Assembly (NCBI GenBank): GCA_963573315.1
Contig: OY752146.1
Coordinates: 744,001-808,000, forward strand
Length of the DNA stretch: 64,000 bases
Source of the DNA: Entomortierella parvispora
Lineage: Eukaryota; Mortierellomycota; Mortierellomycetes; Mortierellales; Mortierellaceae
Reading direction: 5' to 3'
Shown in pieces: positions 12,301-24,463 of this stretch. The first letter of the stretch is position 1. Each line of letters opens with the position of its first letter. Below the pieces are notes generated by a model. It was not told the origin of the DNA. It made no database searches and saw only the letters and a program-made list of their open reading frames with translations. The translations under genes were made by a program, and so were the position numbers.

Positions 12301-15300
12301 ATCATATGATGGAATAGAATACCATCCTGTAGTGGCGACAATCCATAGATATCTTGAATATTGGCCACGCCTCCAGGAACTTGGTCAATGATGTGATCGA
12401 TATCGTCTTGACTGAGGCTAATGAGAGGCAGCATCTCTGGTGTGATCGAGGTCGTGTGTGCCTCGATGAGATTCGATGGTGCCTGAGGAGCCTTTTTATG
12501 CTTGCTGAGAGTTGCTGCCAAGACCCTCAAGACAGGGTTGTCAAACAAGACGCGTACAGAAAGTGAATATCCAAGGACATGAAGGCGTGCAATCATTCGG
12601 ACTGCAAGTAGAGAGTGACCGCCCAACATGAAGAAATTATCGTGGCGTCCAACTTTCTCGATCTTGAGCAGTTCCGACCACAGCTCTGCCAATGCAACCT
12701 CAGTCTCGCCTTGAGGGGCCACATAGTCTTGAGTGAAAAAGGAAACACTATCAGGTTCTGGGAGTGCACGACGATCAACCTTGCCGTTGTTGGTCAAAGG
12801 GAAGGCATCCAGACGCACGAATGCCGAAGGGACCATATACTCAGGCAAGATGGCGCCAAGATGCTCGCGCAGCTTATGAACGAGGTTTTCGTCAGGTGTG
12901 GACACTACATAGGCCACGAGTCGCTTGTCACTGCTCCTCTCACCTATCGCGAGCACTATAACTTCACGCACTTCAGGGTGTTTCGCAAGTTGCTCTTCAA
13001 TCTCCTTGAGCTCAATGCGGAAACCACGGATCTTGACTTGATCATCACTGCGGCCCATAAAGATAATGTTTCCGTCTGAGAGGTAGCGAACCAGATCGCC
13101 TGACTTGTACATCCGAGCATCTGGCACATTGCTGAAAGGATCAGGTAGGAACCTCTCGGCCGTGAGGTCTGGACGGTTGAGATAGCCATTGGCTACGCCA
13201 GGTCCACCAATATAGAGCTCACCAACGGTACCAATAGGTACAGGATTGCAGTGCTTGTCGAGCACGTAAACCTGGGTGTTGGCCATAGGGCGACCGATGG
13301 GCAAGCGATCCAGCTGTCTGATGGCGCTAGTCACTTCGTAGTTCGTAGCAATCACGGTTGTCTCCGTAGGTCCATAGGAATTTATGAGCCGAACAGGGCC
13401 GTTATGGCTCATTACCTCTGAGAAAGCCTCAATCATTCCTTGTTCGCCTCCACATATAATGTACTTTAACTTCGATAAGGCGTGTCCAATGATGAAAGCA
13501 TATTGATGAAAGAGCGCCATGGTCAAGAGGAGTGAAGTAATCTGGTAACGATTCAAAGTTGCCTCCAGAAGATGGGCATCCAGGTAAGTCTCATGATCGA
13601 TGATGACGATGCTAGCACCGTTCAGCAGAGCAGCCCAGATTTCGTATGTGCTTGGATCAAACGTAGGGTTGGTTGCGAACGACATACGATCACCGGGACC
13701 AACGTCAGCAAATCCATTGTTGATGGCAAGGCGAGCGATACCGCGATGAGATACCATGACACCCTTGGGAAAACCAGTCGTGCCAGATGTATACATGATA
13801 TAGGCCGTATTTCGGCTGGAGGTCATGGTCTGAACAGAAACATCTAGTAATATTTGAATTAGGAGAGTGGGAACAAGTAGAATAGTAGGGTTAGTACAAT
13901 TCTGCAAGAGTACTCAATGAAGAAATCACTCCATTTCCATCATTCCTATCGTATCAATGGCACATACCATGCATCTCCTCAGCGTTCTCGTGATCCGCCT
14001 TGAGACGAAATAAAGGAACTGGAATTTCCTCAGGGACCTTTGTGCTCTCATCGGTGATCAGCAGCTTCGCATTGCTGTCACTTGTAATGTACACCTGTCG
14101 ATCCACTGGCGCCTTGCCATCAATCGGAACATATGCTGCACCGACTTTGAGAATCGCCAGCTGGGCAATGATCAGCTCAAACGAGCGATGCAACAGGATC
14201 GCGACGCTGTCTCCATGTGTGACCCCGGCTGCAACGATATGATGGGCGACTCTGTTGGCTCGAGAATTCAACTCGTGGTATGTAAATGTCCAGTCTCCGT
14301 GCATGATGGCAATGGCCTCTGGCGATAACTTCACCTGACCTTCAAAGAGATGGTGGATGCAAGTGTTTTCAGGATAAAGCCTGTCGGTCATATTCCATGT
14401 TTGTGTCAAAAGCTCCAGTTCCGTCGATCCAAGTATCGGGGCCTCAACTATCGCTTGCTCCGTATTGACAGTCATCCACCTCAACATCGCCTCCAGATAT
14501 CCAACGTGGCGCTCCATAGTGTGGTGGTCGAAGAGAGCGGTCGAGTATACTAGACATCCTACAACTTCACCATTATTCTCGCCAATGTGGAGCTCCACGT
14601 CAAACTTGGCGATGTTGCTCTCAATCTCCTCCAAAGAAATGTCCACACCCTGGAAATTCGGCGTGCCAATATCATTGTCCTGCCAGTCGAAGAATACTTG
14701 AAAGATCGGCGTCTGATCCGCTCGGCGAGGTGGTTGAATAATCTCCACCACTTGCTCAAAAGGCAAATCCTGGTGCGACTGAGCTGCGATCGTGGTGCTT
14801 TGCACCCTCTTGAGAAGCTCCTGTGCTGTTGGCTCTCCACACAAGTCGATACGAAGCGCAAGAGTGTTCACAAAGAATCCAATCACCTGTTCAACTTGAG
14901 GATGGTTGCGGTTGGCAGACGCAGTACCGATGACAAGATCGTCCTGTCCTGACAGACGCGAGAGAACAGCGCTCCACGCAGCGAGCACTGTCATGTACAT
15001 CGTGACACCGTGCCTCTGGCTTAGACTGTTCAGAGCACCACTGAGCCTTGCATCGAAGCGGATTGGAACATTCGCACCAGCAAATGATTGTTGGTGAGGA
15101 CGAGGTCTATCGGTAGGAAGCTCAATCGACACAGGTGCATCTGCAAGCGTCTCACGCCAGTGGGTTGCCTGTTGTTTGTTTCGGTCTCCCACAAGCCACT
15201 GTCTATGCCAGGCAGCGTAATCGGGGTACTGAATAGACAGCGGAGGCAGAGGATTAGGCTGACCAGAGCAGTATGCTGTATAGAGTTCGTTGAGGTCGCG

Positions 15301-18300
15301 GAAGAGCACATCAATGGACCAGCCATCGGTGATGATGTGATGTTTGGTCAAAAGCATGAGGTGCTCATCTTTAGCCAACTGAAGGAGCTTCACTCGAATC
15401 AATGGGCCTCTTTCCAGATCGAACTGTGTCGTAGCTTCCAGAGCAGTTAGCTGCTTGACCACGTCTGCCATATTCTGCTCTCCCTGTATATCACGGAAGG
15501 ACAAAGGCAATCCTATATCGGCGCCCAAGAGTTGAACCTTGGGCTGGCCATCGACAGCGATGAATGTGGAGCGAAGGGATTCGTGCCTGGCAAACAGGCT
15601 ATCAAATGCCTTTTCCAAGGCCGGCGTGTTGAGTGTACCATGCAGAGAGAAGGCCATAGGAACATTGTAGGTAACGCTCACACCTTCCAGCTGCGCAAGA
15701 AACCACAGTCGGTGTTGAGCAAATGATAACTCCAAGGGGCCATCCCTCGAGATAGGAGAAATGCTCAGGTGCGACAGATCGTCCTTCGAGGTGTTGGAGC
15801 TGATCACCTCTGCAAAAGCAGAGAGAGTAGGAGTGGAGAACAGCGTGGACAGAGGCAACTGTACTCCAAGAGCGGACACACGATTCATCATGCGGATGGC
15901 AAGGAGAGAATGCCCTCCCAACATGAAGAAGTTGTCTTGGCGGCCAACTCTCTCGATCTTGAGCAATTCGCACCAGATTGCAGCCAATGCCACCTCAGTA
16001 GAGCCTTGAGGAGCAACATAATCCTGACTGACAAACGACATGCTGTCAGGCTCAGGGAGAGCACGACGGTCGACCTTGCCGTTGTTTGTCAGTGGCATGA
16101 TATCCATACAAACAAATGCCGATGGAACCATGTACTCTGGCAGGCTAGCCATGAGATAATTGCGAAGGGTACTGGCAAAGTTATCAAAGGGTGTAGCAAC
16201 GACGTAGGCAACTAATCGCTTATCACCGCTCTCTCCAACTGCCAGCACAACAACTTCACGAACTCCAGGGTGCTCAGCAAGGCGTGACTCAATCTCGCCA
16301 ATCTCGATTCGGAATCCACGGATCTTGACTTGGAAGTCGGTGCGGCCCATATAGACCATGTTGCCATCAGGCAGATAGCGGACAAGATCGCCGGTCTTGT
16401 ACATTAGCGTGTCAGGCTTGTTGCTGAAAGGATCAGGGAGAAATCGCTCTGCGGTGAGGTCCGGTCGGTTGAGATACCCATTGGCCACACCAGGTCCAGC
16501 GACATACAGCTCACCAATGACACCTATTGGTACCGGTCTGCGATGCTTGTCAAGCACGTACAGCTTCGTGTTGTTGATGGGCTTTCCAATGGGCAAGCGG
16601 TCCGACAGACTGAGAGCATCAGTGACAGGGTATGATGTACAGTACACAGTCTCTGTTGGTCCGTAAGCGTTGATGAGACGAACTGGTCCACCGTGCCGAA
16701 GCACCTCTGTGCAAGCCTCGATCAGTCCCTGCTCTCCTGCGAACAGGAGGTATTTCAGCTTGGACAGGGCAGGCCCAATGACAAACGCGTATTGGTGAAA
16801 GATAGCTGTAGGCAATTGCAGAGTATTGACTTGATGTCGCTCCAGTGCTGCCTCCAGCTGATGCGCATCCAAGAGGGTGTCCTGGTCGATAATAACTACG
16901 CAACCACCATTCAACAACGGTGTCCAGACATCTAGAGTGCTCAGATCGAACGCAGTGTTGGATCCAAACGCCACGCGGTCTCCTGGCCCAAGGTCGAGCC
17001 ATCCATTGTTGATAGTAAGACGAGCGATGCCACGATGAGAAACCATGACACCCTTCGGAAGACCTGTAGAGCCAGAAGTGTACATGACATAGGCTGTATC
17101 GAGGCTAGATCTTTCCATGTTGCCATGGATTTCACAATCACCCATACTGGTGAGCGCGGCCAGGTCTGCCGTTGAGTAGGATAGCAGAAAATTGAATTTA
17201 GTTAACAGCGAGTTGGCCAATGAACAGAAGAATTGGTAACCTCGTGTGACCTACCAAAGCGAAGTAGCGGGCACTGCAGCTTAAACGGGACCTCAGTTTT
17301 AGTATCGGTGACGACAAGCCTAGCAGAGCTATCCTTGATGATAAATGCCTGCCGATCTACAGGAGCCCTGGAATCCATGGGAACATATGCGGCCCCGACC
17401 TTGAGCGCGGCGATCTGGGAGGCGATTAACTCGACAGATCTCTCGAGAAGCATGACAACAAAGTCCCCGTGCTTGACACCGGCATCGACAAGCTGGCAGG
17501 CGAAACGATCGGCAATGGCATTCAGCTCGAGAAAGGTGAATGTCTCCTCTCCTTCGATGACAGCAATGGCGTCGGGTGACTTGTCCACCTGGTCTTCATA
17601 AAGACGGTGAATGCATCGATCCGCAGGGTAGTCTGTGGTCGTTTCATTCCACTTCTCCAGAAGCAACCTTTTTTCGGTTGATGATACGATGTTGAATGAG
17701 GTAACTGGATGATTACCGTTGGTAACCATGTTAAGCAACACCACCTTGAGATAGCCTGCATATCTCTCCACGGTGACCTTGTCGTAGAGATCGGTTGCAT
17801 AATGGATGCTGAGAGCCGCATCCTCCTTGCCTTGGAGCAAGTGCAACTCGAGATCGCCCTGGATGGAAACGTAGTCGACTGGTGGTTCGGCAAGGCCTCC
17901 GTTGTGCGAGTAGAATGCAATTTGGAAAAAGGTGAGGGTCTTCTCTGCTTTGGCGTCGTCATCCTCAATGAAAAGTCGGTTGTCTGCAACCCCAAGCGCA
18001 AGTTTCACGCGGTCGATGAGTAGTAATGCGCTCGGCTCTGCTGAGACATCAAATTGCACCGACACTGGCTGGGTTGACAGTCCATTCTCGTCAACATAGC
18101 CCATGCCGATGATGAGGGTGTCTTCACCAGAGAGTCGATACAAGACAATGCTCCACGCGACCAGCAGAACAACTGCAAGGTCCGTGTCGTTGTCGTACCC
18201 AAGGACTGTAAGCAGCTGCTTTAATGGCGTCTCAAGGTCGAATCGGTACTCTGCTCCAGCAAAGGAATGCTGAGCAGGACGACGACGGTCAGTGGGAAGA

Positions 18301-18479
18301 TCAAGTACTCGAAGCACGCGAGTGTCACTCTTTTGCTGAAGAGTAGGTTGGATCTTGAAGTCCTTACTGGCGTGCTCACTGACGATGACTCCATCGTCCG
18401 ATCCACTAGCTTGGATGGTATTAACTGACGACGTGTTTGAAGACTGTCGAGACATGGGCTTGGCATAGTAGCTGTTCAT
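4297..18479 (-). CDS. Four-module non-ribosomal peptide synthetase
   Basis: Seven exons on the minus strand: 18479-17255, 17165-13968, 13843-10619, 10059-9973, 9883-9797, 9687-6517 and 6392-4297, about 4362 aa. All introns are phase 1 with GT-AG borders. Domain order is an N-terminally truncated C (about 1-245, no HHxxxDG), A1, T1 (LGGHSL, about 820), C with HHIITDG (about 1016), A2, T2 (about 1880), a dual E/C-type domain ([18 protein letters not shown] near its N-terminus, HHIIGDH later), A3, T3 (about 3010), C with HHIITDG (about 3208), A4, T4 (about 4072) and a thioesterase (GWSFGG, about 4209). Modules 1/2 and 3/4 are near-identical over about 4.45 kb. From family knowledge, each module loads one amino acid as a phosphopantetheinyl thioester, and the TE releases a linear or cyclic peptide. 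The ATG at 18479 follows an in-frame stop, but an upstream exon cannot be excluded because a CTAAC box and acceptor-like AG overlap the start. The product is unknown. Confidence 0.93.
9797..9883 (-). other. NRPS mini-exon 5 (87 nt)
   Basis: The acceptor is gtttag, the donor is gtaatg, and both phases are 1. It has the same length as mini-exon 4 and a similar C-terminal sequence ([11 protein letters not shown]). It is followed by a 109-nt intron to the A3 core. It can be read as a constitutive insertion or as an alternative to mini-exon 4; transcripts are needed to decide. Confidence 0.7.
9973..10059 (-). other. NRPS mini-exon 4 (87 nt)
   Basis: The exon is flanked by acceptor ggcttag and donor gtattt, enters and leaves in phase 1, and encodes about 29 residues ending [16 protein letters not shown]. 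Those last residues parallel the end of exon 3 ([16 protein letters not shown]) and of mini-exon 5 ([16 protein letters not shown]), so it appears to be a tandem exon duplicate. It inserts between the N-terminal third of A3 and its YTSGSTG loop. Skipping it would keep frame. Confidence 0.7.
10619..13843 (-). other. NRPS exon 3: A2 core, T2, dual E/C, A3 N-terminus
   Basis: A2 has [11 protein letters not shown] and NSYGPTE; its specificity positions by hand alignment are D-P-Y-L-I-G-S-V-I. T2 (LGGHSLLAV) is followed by a domain with [12 protein letters not shown] and the extended HHxxxxxGD motif (HHMMATKGD), which is the signature described for dual epimerisation/condensation domains. Its second His motif is HHIIGDH rather than HHxxxDG. 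This predicts that residue 2 is epimerised before condensation with residue 3. The first half of A2 core to T2 (about 12656-13826) matches A4 almost exactly, whereas the E/C region has no counterpart downstream of A4. Confidence 0.85.
13968..17165 (-). other. NRPS exon 2: A1 core, T1, LCL-type C, A2 N-terminus
   Basis: The exon contains the A3-type motif [12 protein letters not shown]5-like NAYGPTE, KTGD, the T1 site LGGHSL, a condensation domain with HHIITDG, and the first third of A2 ending at the phase-1 donor on 13967. By hand alignment to GrsA PheA the specificity positions 235-331 read D-L-L-Q-L-A-A-Y-C. No amino acid is assigned to this code. It is almost identical to the A3-A4 exon at 6517-9687. 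Confidence 0.85.
17255..18479 (-). other. NRPS exon 1: truncated C domain and A1 N-terminus
   Basis: The encoded protein begins with a Ser/Asn-rich leader, then [16 protein letters not shown], which is the start of the C-terminal lobe of a condensation domain. The N-terminal lobe with the HHxxxDG active site is missing. The rest of the lobe runs to about residue 245, followed by A1 motifs ([22 protein letters not shown]). The exon ends with donor gtaggt at 17254. In an initiation module a dead C remnant is compatible with function because no upstream peptide is present. Confidence 0.8.
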
Positions 18480-20136
18480 AGTTTAAAGGCACCAAGGTTA
18501 GCATTGCTCTTTTCAATCGCGACAGGTAATGCATGTTGGGGAGAGCGTGATCTGAAGTTTTTACCTTTCACTAACTCCCTTATGATTCGCTAGGATTCCA
18601 ATGCTGTCTGAAGACCATTTGGTGTTGGTCGATCTATGGCCGTTATAGATGGTCTACTCCAAGGAGGTTAACACAAGTTCAGTGTTCTACCACTACTTGC
18701 ACCTGTATATTGTCTTGGATAGTCTATTGTGAACATACCTCATCGCTCTCAGTCCTCAACCTCTTGTCGTTGTATCCAGTACGGATGTAGTCGTGCGAGC
18801 TGAGAAGATGCTCAGTGACATCGGTTGTCTCTGTTGAAGGTGATGGTATGGGCAGAGGAAAAGATGAATGAACAGGTCTTCTCACCAGCAGTGATAAAGG
18901 AGGCAGACACAAAGTTTAACGCTCATTGTTACCATCGTGGGAGTCTACATCGCTCTGTGGGCGGGGAGACTAAATTGTAAGATTTCGCGCCAAGACTACC
19001 TACATTTATTCTTTGCAGTGCAGCATGCAATACCCTTAAAGTCACTCTCACTTACAGACCATGCCTCAGCTAGTTCCTGAGAAGCGTAAAGGGGGGCAGA
19101 GCCTTGGGTTCTAGCAACTTTGGTCACTTGGCTACTGGATTGTGAAGGCAACTGTAAGCTTGCCTTGGGCTAAACACTTTTTTCCAGCATGGTCTGTGCT
19201 TATGATTTATGGTTTGTCATGAACTTACGGTTCTTTCGACGGCCCGAGCATCTATTGTTTGGAGCGGTTAGATGTTTGTGAATACACGCTGCGATCTCCT
19301 GAGCCGTCTCAATGCCCATGACCCTCATGTCATGTGCAAGGTCATTATTAGCGTTGATCAATATTGACGTGACAAGACATAAGGTACGCACCTTGATAAA
19401 AATGTCGATTTTGTTTTTGAGAAATACACGGGTAGTAGGGTAGCCTAAGGAGTAATGAGATGCAAAGGAGCAAAAAAGTCTTCTTTCTCCTTCCTCCCTT
19501 TATATCGCGCTGCATCCAAGGCGTTCTAATGTTACACTCTTCATTTTTGATTGTCCAACGAATAGGCACTGAGGCACATGGGAGCTTAAAATGGTAGTCC
19601 ACTTCAGACCAGCTTCGATGTGCGACCACTGCAGGTACCCTGTCCTCTCTTCACAACGCCCGATAAAATTGACTCCCTGGTTTCCTGCGTTCTACTGTAC
19701 TCGTAGGGCGTGAGAATGAGGCGCAATTGCGTTCTTGCATGAGGCTAGGGATTAGATTATTTGCAGCTTTTGGGACAAACGTCCTACAAACCTACGACTT
19801 TTGCCAACAAAGAGAATTTTCGAAAGGGGATTGGCTGCGGCAAAAGGACACACAAATAAACAAGCGTCGATGATAACGGCTCAAATTTGCGACCCCCTGC
19901 GGCGTCTGCAACATACTGTGGACTACGAGAGCAAACATCAACCTTTCACTGCGGAATCACCTCAGCCCTGTGATCACACCTTGCACTGCGGAATCACCTC
20001 AGTCCCTCTTCTCCCCAGCCGATTGCCCTGCGATCATTGACCTTGTACTCTCTCAATGACCCCAAGAAAATAAAAATCGCTTGATTTACATTAAGGCTGA
20101 GGGAATTGTACAGCATTCCTATGCATTGCTGAGCAA
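18480..20136. other. NRPS upstream region
   Basis: This is the presumed promoter and 5' leader of the minus-strand NRPS. On the minus strand a donor-like GAG|GTATGT sits near 18738 after a short open frame starting at 18912, and CTAAC boxes lie close to the NRPS start, so a spliced 5' leader or a short upstream exon is possible. No frame-consistent join to the NRPS was found. The remainder (about 19000-20130) contains only short frames without recognisable motifs. Confidence 0.35.
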
Positions 20137-20611
20137 ATGCCCGCTCTTTGGCGCAGACAACTTGGCGCTACAGAACACGAGAAAACTTTCAATCCAGTGC
20201 ATGGATTCGAAATGTACACAAACGATGCCCCCGCCCACAGTTCCTTCTTTTCACGACTGCCATCTGCCACTCAACCGCTGCCCTTTGCTACCAACTCTGT
20301 CGCCATGTGCTATCCAATCACGCACATTTGGACCCTGAACAGCTTGTAAGCACCCATACCGACTTCAATTCTTATCCGCAACTACTAACCTTTCTTTTGA
20401 AGTGTTAACGCCTATAGGAGACAGAGTGTGCAAGCTGAGCAGGTAATTGTTGATACTGAGAATCCCTTGCCCTCCCACTCATAGAGAATGTACGTACACT
20501 ACTATATTTCAGGTGTTTGCAGGCAGGAGACAAGGGCACGGCAGTACCCTTCGTCGATTTTTTTTTCTTTTTCTTTTTCTTTTTGCAACTGCCTCAAGCG
20601 GTGTATCATGA
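20137..20611 (+). CDS. Possible three-exon hypothetical gene
   Basis: The frame starting at ATG 20137 runs to a strong donor (gtaagc) at 20346. A 57-nt intron with branch-like CTACTAAC ends at TTGAAG, exon 2 is 20403-20442, and a second intron (gtaatt to tttcag) leads to exon 3 from 20513 to TGA at 20611. All joins keep frame, giving about 115 aa. The first exon encodes SFFSRLPSATQPLPF and MCYPITHIWTL; the last contains a Phe-rich run from a CTTTTT repeat. No known domain is seen. The splice signals are good but the C-terminus looks compositional, so this may be a gene remnant. Confidence 0.25.
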
Positions 20612-21862
20612 AATTTCCAAATAAAACGTAATTCTACTCTCGCATTTAATCCCGTAATGCTGTTGTCGACAGCGGTTCTTTATTCACTGCTTGAGGGGAT
20701 GTGCTGTGTGTTTGATAAGTCTTATTTGGCCACACAGGAGGATAATTGGACTTGACGACTCGGAGGCGCTGTTTTTTGCAGGTCCTGAGCCGCCCAATCT
20801 TGGATTTTTAAGGTTTTGGCCAATGAAAGCCCGCCATCCCATTCCACTTCATAGAGATGTTGTCTTTCCAGGTCAATTGTCGATGCTACAGAGGCGACAG
20901 ACTGTAGTGGTAGTAACGGAAGTTATAGATATGATTCAAAGGAGTAATTGGAGACTTTGAAATGAAATCCATGGAGAATTGGTGACACTGTGATCATATT
21001 TTTTAAAAAAAAAAAAGTACGACATTTTTTTTTTTCAAGTTACCCGGTTGTGCAGGAAACATGGTGAAGAAGACTCCCCAGGAGAGATGTGGAGATGAGA
21101 ATGATGTTACCTCTTACAATGGTGGTCTTCAACAGTTCTTCCCATTTTCAGAAAAACTGATTGATATTCATCGAGTTTTCGCAGTAGAGCGAGAAAAAAG
21201 GGTCCATTTTTCCAAGCTAGTGACCTTTCAGGGTTGCCCTCTATTTTTTCATAGCAGAAAGTTGATGATTTAACACGTCTCGATAGATAATTGAGAACCA
21301 TGCACGTTCACGAGGTTTGAGGACAATTGGATGAAAAGTCATCCCCGGTCAATCATTTTTGCAAAAGTCGTGCATTCGAAGTCATCGACCTGCCAGTGGC
21401 GAAGATTCAGGCGCTTTTTGTCCATTCTGGAGCAAGAACATGTTTTCAAATCGTTCTAAACAGCTGATTCTCGCTGGAGACCTTGGAACTTGGATTATAC
21501 GCGTTTATACAGACTTTGGTAATGACCGAACTTGATTCCATCGACTTTTGCTATAGCGACTCCTATTCACTTATGGATCTTAGGGACTACATGGCATTTT
21601 AGGTGTGAGCTAGGTTTAAACCTCCACAGCCACATTTTTTTTTTTGAGCCACACGTGGAGCCACCACCATTTATAATAGGCTGCTTTGAGTTCAAGACTG
21701 ACGTTTGAGTTTCAAGACTTACTTCAAGCGCATCGTCCAGCGCACTCGGTCAGATTCAAAAACTTACTTTAGCTAAGACATCACACATCATTGATCCACT
21801 TGCTGCGCCATGGTGAACATTGAAGGTCTTGGATAAGAAACAATTACTGGCAGTGCGTTATA
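20612..21862. other. Intergenic, no gene seen
   Basis: AT-rich stretch with poly(A)/poly(T) runs near 21001-21040 and 21637-21647. Open frames here are short and without recognisable motifs on either strand. Confidence 0.4.
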
Positions 21863-22480
21863 ATGGCACTCGGCCGCAGGGAATGGGGGTTTCTATTTGG
21901 TGCATTTGTTGTGCATCATAATGGACATAAGCGGAAAGGCGACACTGTGAAGGAGAGCATCCTAATCTGGCCCTTCACCGGAAGGCCGCGTGGAAATGAA
22001 GGTGGAAGGAGGGGAGGGGAAAGGCATGAGATAGTGAGGACTGGAGAACGGTGCCCGAGTTCGATCGTGGAGGGTATTGCCCCGGATCTGCATGACTACC
22101 ATGGCAAATTCAAAGCCAATCTGTTTGAACGTCGCTTTAAAAGTCTCTGCAAGACCCTTGCTGACGAATTAGCTGAAGTCAAGCAGTGGTTGCCAACACG
22201 TCAGAATGGCAAATCTATGACACGTCTAGAGCTTTTGGAACATATCTCCGGTCTATGCATCCTACGAAATCGCGAGCGAGCATCGTCATACGACAATGAA
22301 TAATCAATACACCTCCTTATCTTGCAATTGCAGCCCATCGAGATGCTCTGGGGTATGGTTAAGAATCCGATCGCCTACAGTCCAAACTTGAACGAAACGT
22401 GTCTTTCCCTCAGAAATCGTCTTCTTGATGGGTTTGCCAGAGTTACCAGCTGGTGGCCATCTTGACTAAGACTGTCAAGA
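21863..22480 (+). pseudogene. Decayed DDE transposase (IS630/Tc1-mariner type)
   Basis: The translated pieces include DLHDYHGKFKANLFERRFKS, then a segment ending CILRNRERASSYDNE and a stop at 22301-22303, then in the same frame QPIEMLWGMVKNP and NLNETCLSLRNRLLDGF. The order DYHGxF..LFE..F..L, then NPIEMLWG-like with helix, matches the catalytic core and C-terminus of fungal IS630/Tc1-mariner transposases. The stretch with the second catalytic Asp (usually MDxAxYH) is not recognisable. Internal stops and lost sequence show it is inactive. Terminal inverted repeats were not found by eye. The assignment rests on motif resemblance only. Confidence 0.45.
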
Positions 22481-22490
22481 TAGGCGAAGA

Positions 22491-23450
22491 CTATTGGGAT
22501 ATATATGCATCAGGGATCTTGAGAATGGCCTGGATGCCGACGACGATAGCGACGAGGGTGTGCTAGACGATTTTTTCTCCAACTTTTTTGTAATAAAGGG
22601 TCACACGATTTTACTTAGAGCCATGCACAGGTCAACAACATGCCTTTTTTTCTTGTCCCATGTGTGCACGTGTCGTACACCCTGCCTGAGCAGGGTATAA
22701 AACAAACATGGGCGGATGTGGCAGAGATGCTGGGCAGGAAGAATACGCAGTCACAGAGACATGCATGCGCGAGCAGGTTCTACAAGAATCCGTTCCCTGG
22801 CCCGAAGGCTAACGATCCCCATCCACAGCCCACAACCCATTGCCTTATCAACCATCAGATCTCAACAGATTGTTTTTATTCAATCATCCGCTCTCTCCGC
22901 CCTCTCAAGTTCGTCTTTGATATCGCCAAAGCTTCTAGCGAAGATTGTATTTTTAAAGTTGCGGTCTGCCATGTTGGATCTTTTTGGCGCGAGAATCATT
23001 CCTGTCTGGCTAAACGCTCGCTAGGCGGAAGAGGATGTTGCTTGGATTCACAGATACCGTGGTGCCACAGCTGCCAAGGTGGAGAAAACCTGGAGGTTAG
23101 CCATTTTGAGCCACCAATCATGTGGCTTGTCAAGGAATTCCGCGGTGTCTTGTTTCCAACCCCCCCGCTCGGTGAACGTAGGAGTTAATGGACGATCGGG
23201 ACATATCTTCCAGAGTGTCATCATCACCTTGAATGGCTCTGGGACATTCTTAACCCCTCTGGCATTCTCCCTGTGCTGTTTCTTCCTCTTCAAAAGTAAG
23301 GTCATTCCGTTAACAATCCTGCACATGAATTCATCCGTAATACAGTCAGCTCTCGTCGCCTGTGATCACTGTTCAGAGCCTTGATGTCCCTGTAATGAAA
23401 TATCACAGGAATGAGTTAGACTGGTCCTTCCCGTCATGTGGTGGATTCAA
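22491..23450. other. Uncharacterised stretch between two transposon relics
   Basis: Frames here are short. One contains TWADVAEMLGRKN, faintly Myb-like but too short to call. It probably consists of further decayed repeat sequence. Confidence 0.3.
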
Positions 23451-23459
23451 GGTGTCTTC

Positions 23460-24010
23460 TTTTCAGTTGTACACCTCTCTTTCTGCGTTGTTGTTGCTCG
23501 CAGTCTTTGAAGGACAGACTAGTTTCGACGGGGGTGAGGGTTTGGTGGATATTTTGGCGTCCGAATTGATCAATGACAATGGTCGCCAATTGGCCAGTCT
23601 CCAGCTTCGCCCTTCTTGAAGAGCAGGATCATGATCGTCTGTTTCCATGAAGCAGGTTGGATGTTGTGTGTTGTGACGAACAGCGGTCCATGACCGTGGT
23701 CAGATGGGCTGCAACTCATTTAAGCGTGATGATCCTCGTATAGAGCTCAAGGAGGAAGCTGTCTTTTTGCGGGTGCTTTGTTGTACGCGCAGTCTTTGAG
23801 AGCCAGTAGTACCTCCTCCGTCAACACTGGGGCTGTCAGTTTCTGTTGGGCTTCCTCTGTCAGTCGAGCATCCGGTGGGAGGTTGGACTTTATTTCCTGA
23901 ACGGGTCACTTGTGCCACAACGGTGCGTTGGTCCAGAGAAACGTACGAGTTGACAGGAGCACGAAGCGGCTGTTCATGTACAGGAGGGCGACATGTTTGG
24001 TCCACACGGA
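23460..24010 (-). pseudogene. Decayed LINE reverse transcriptase fragment
   Basis: On the minus strand, fragments in shifting frames read LTEEVLLALKDCAYNKAPAK (thumb-proximal region before the RT core), MILLFKKGEAGD, and after a frameshift LANWRPLSLINSDAKI, which is RT motif 1/2 of LINE elements (FKKGxxxxxxNWRPISLIN). Several frameshifts and stops interrupt it. The sequence differs from the intact LINE of the right-hand array (which has GNYRPISLTQCDYK), so it belongs to another LINE family. Confidence 0.5.
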
Positions 24011-24463
24011 GCGGAGCTGTGGGTGTAGAGAGTTTTGTGAAGGAAGTCGGATTGGTTGGGGTCGAAGTTGCTCATGGGCGCCAGGATGTTCAGGCGTGGA
24101 GGTGGTGCGGCGTTCTGCTGGTGAAGAGGCCAGCAGTGTGCGCGCGCCTAAATCCAACTCCTGTAGACCAGCATCCCTTCTGCGACTCGCACCCAGTGCA
24201 TGGATCACAACTCGAGAACAAAAAATATTTTCCTTGTGGAACCATGATACAAATCGGCCGAAATGCGTCAACAGGATAAGGCGACGTTGAAAAGGCAAAG
24301 TAAACGAACACATCCTCTTTCCTTCTCTCGCACTCGTCTAAACTCCCGTCTCTCTCTCACTCAACTGCTCTTTCTGCTTTTCTTTATTCATCGGCACCCC
24401 GTTTATTTTCTTCCATTCCTAACCCATACATATATCTCCTCCCTGTACCCCACTGTTCTACCG
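24011..24463. promoter_or_regulatory. Upstream region of the Crinkler-header gene
   Basis: The proximal part (about 24305-24460) is strongly CT-rich on the plus strand, a common feature of fungal core promoters. The distal part is repeat-derived. Confidence 0.35.
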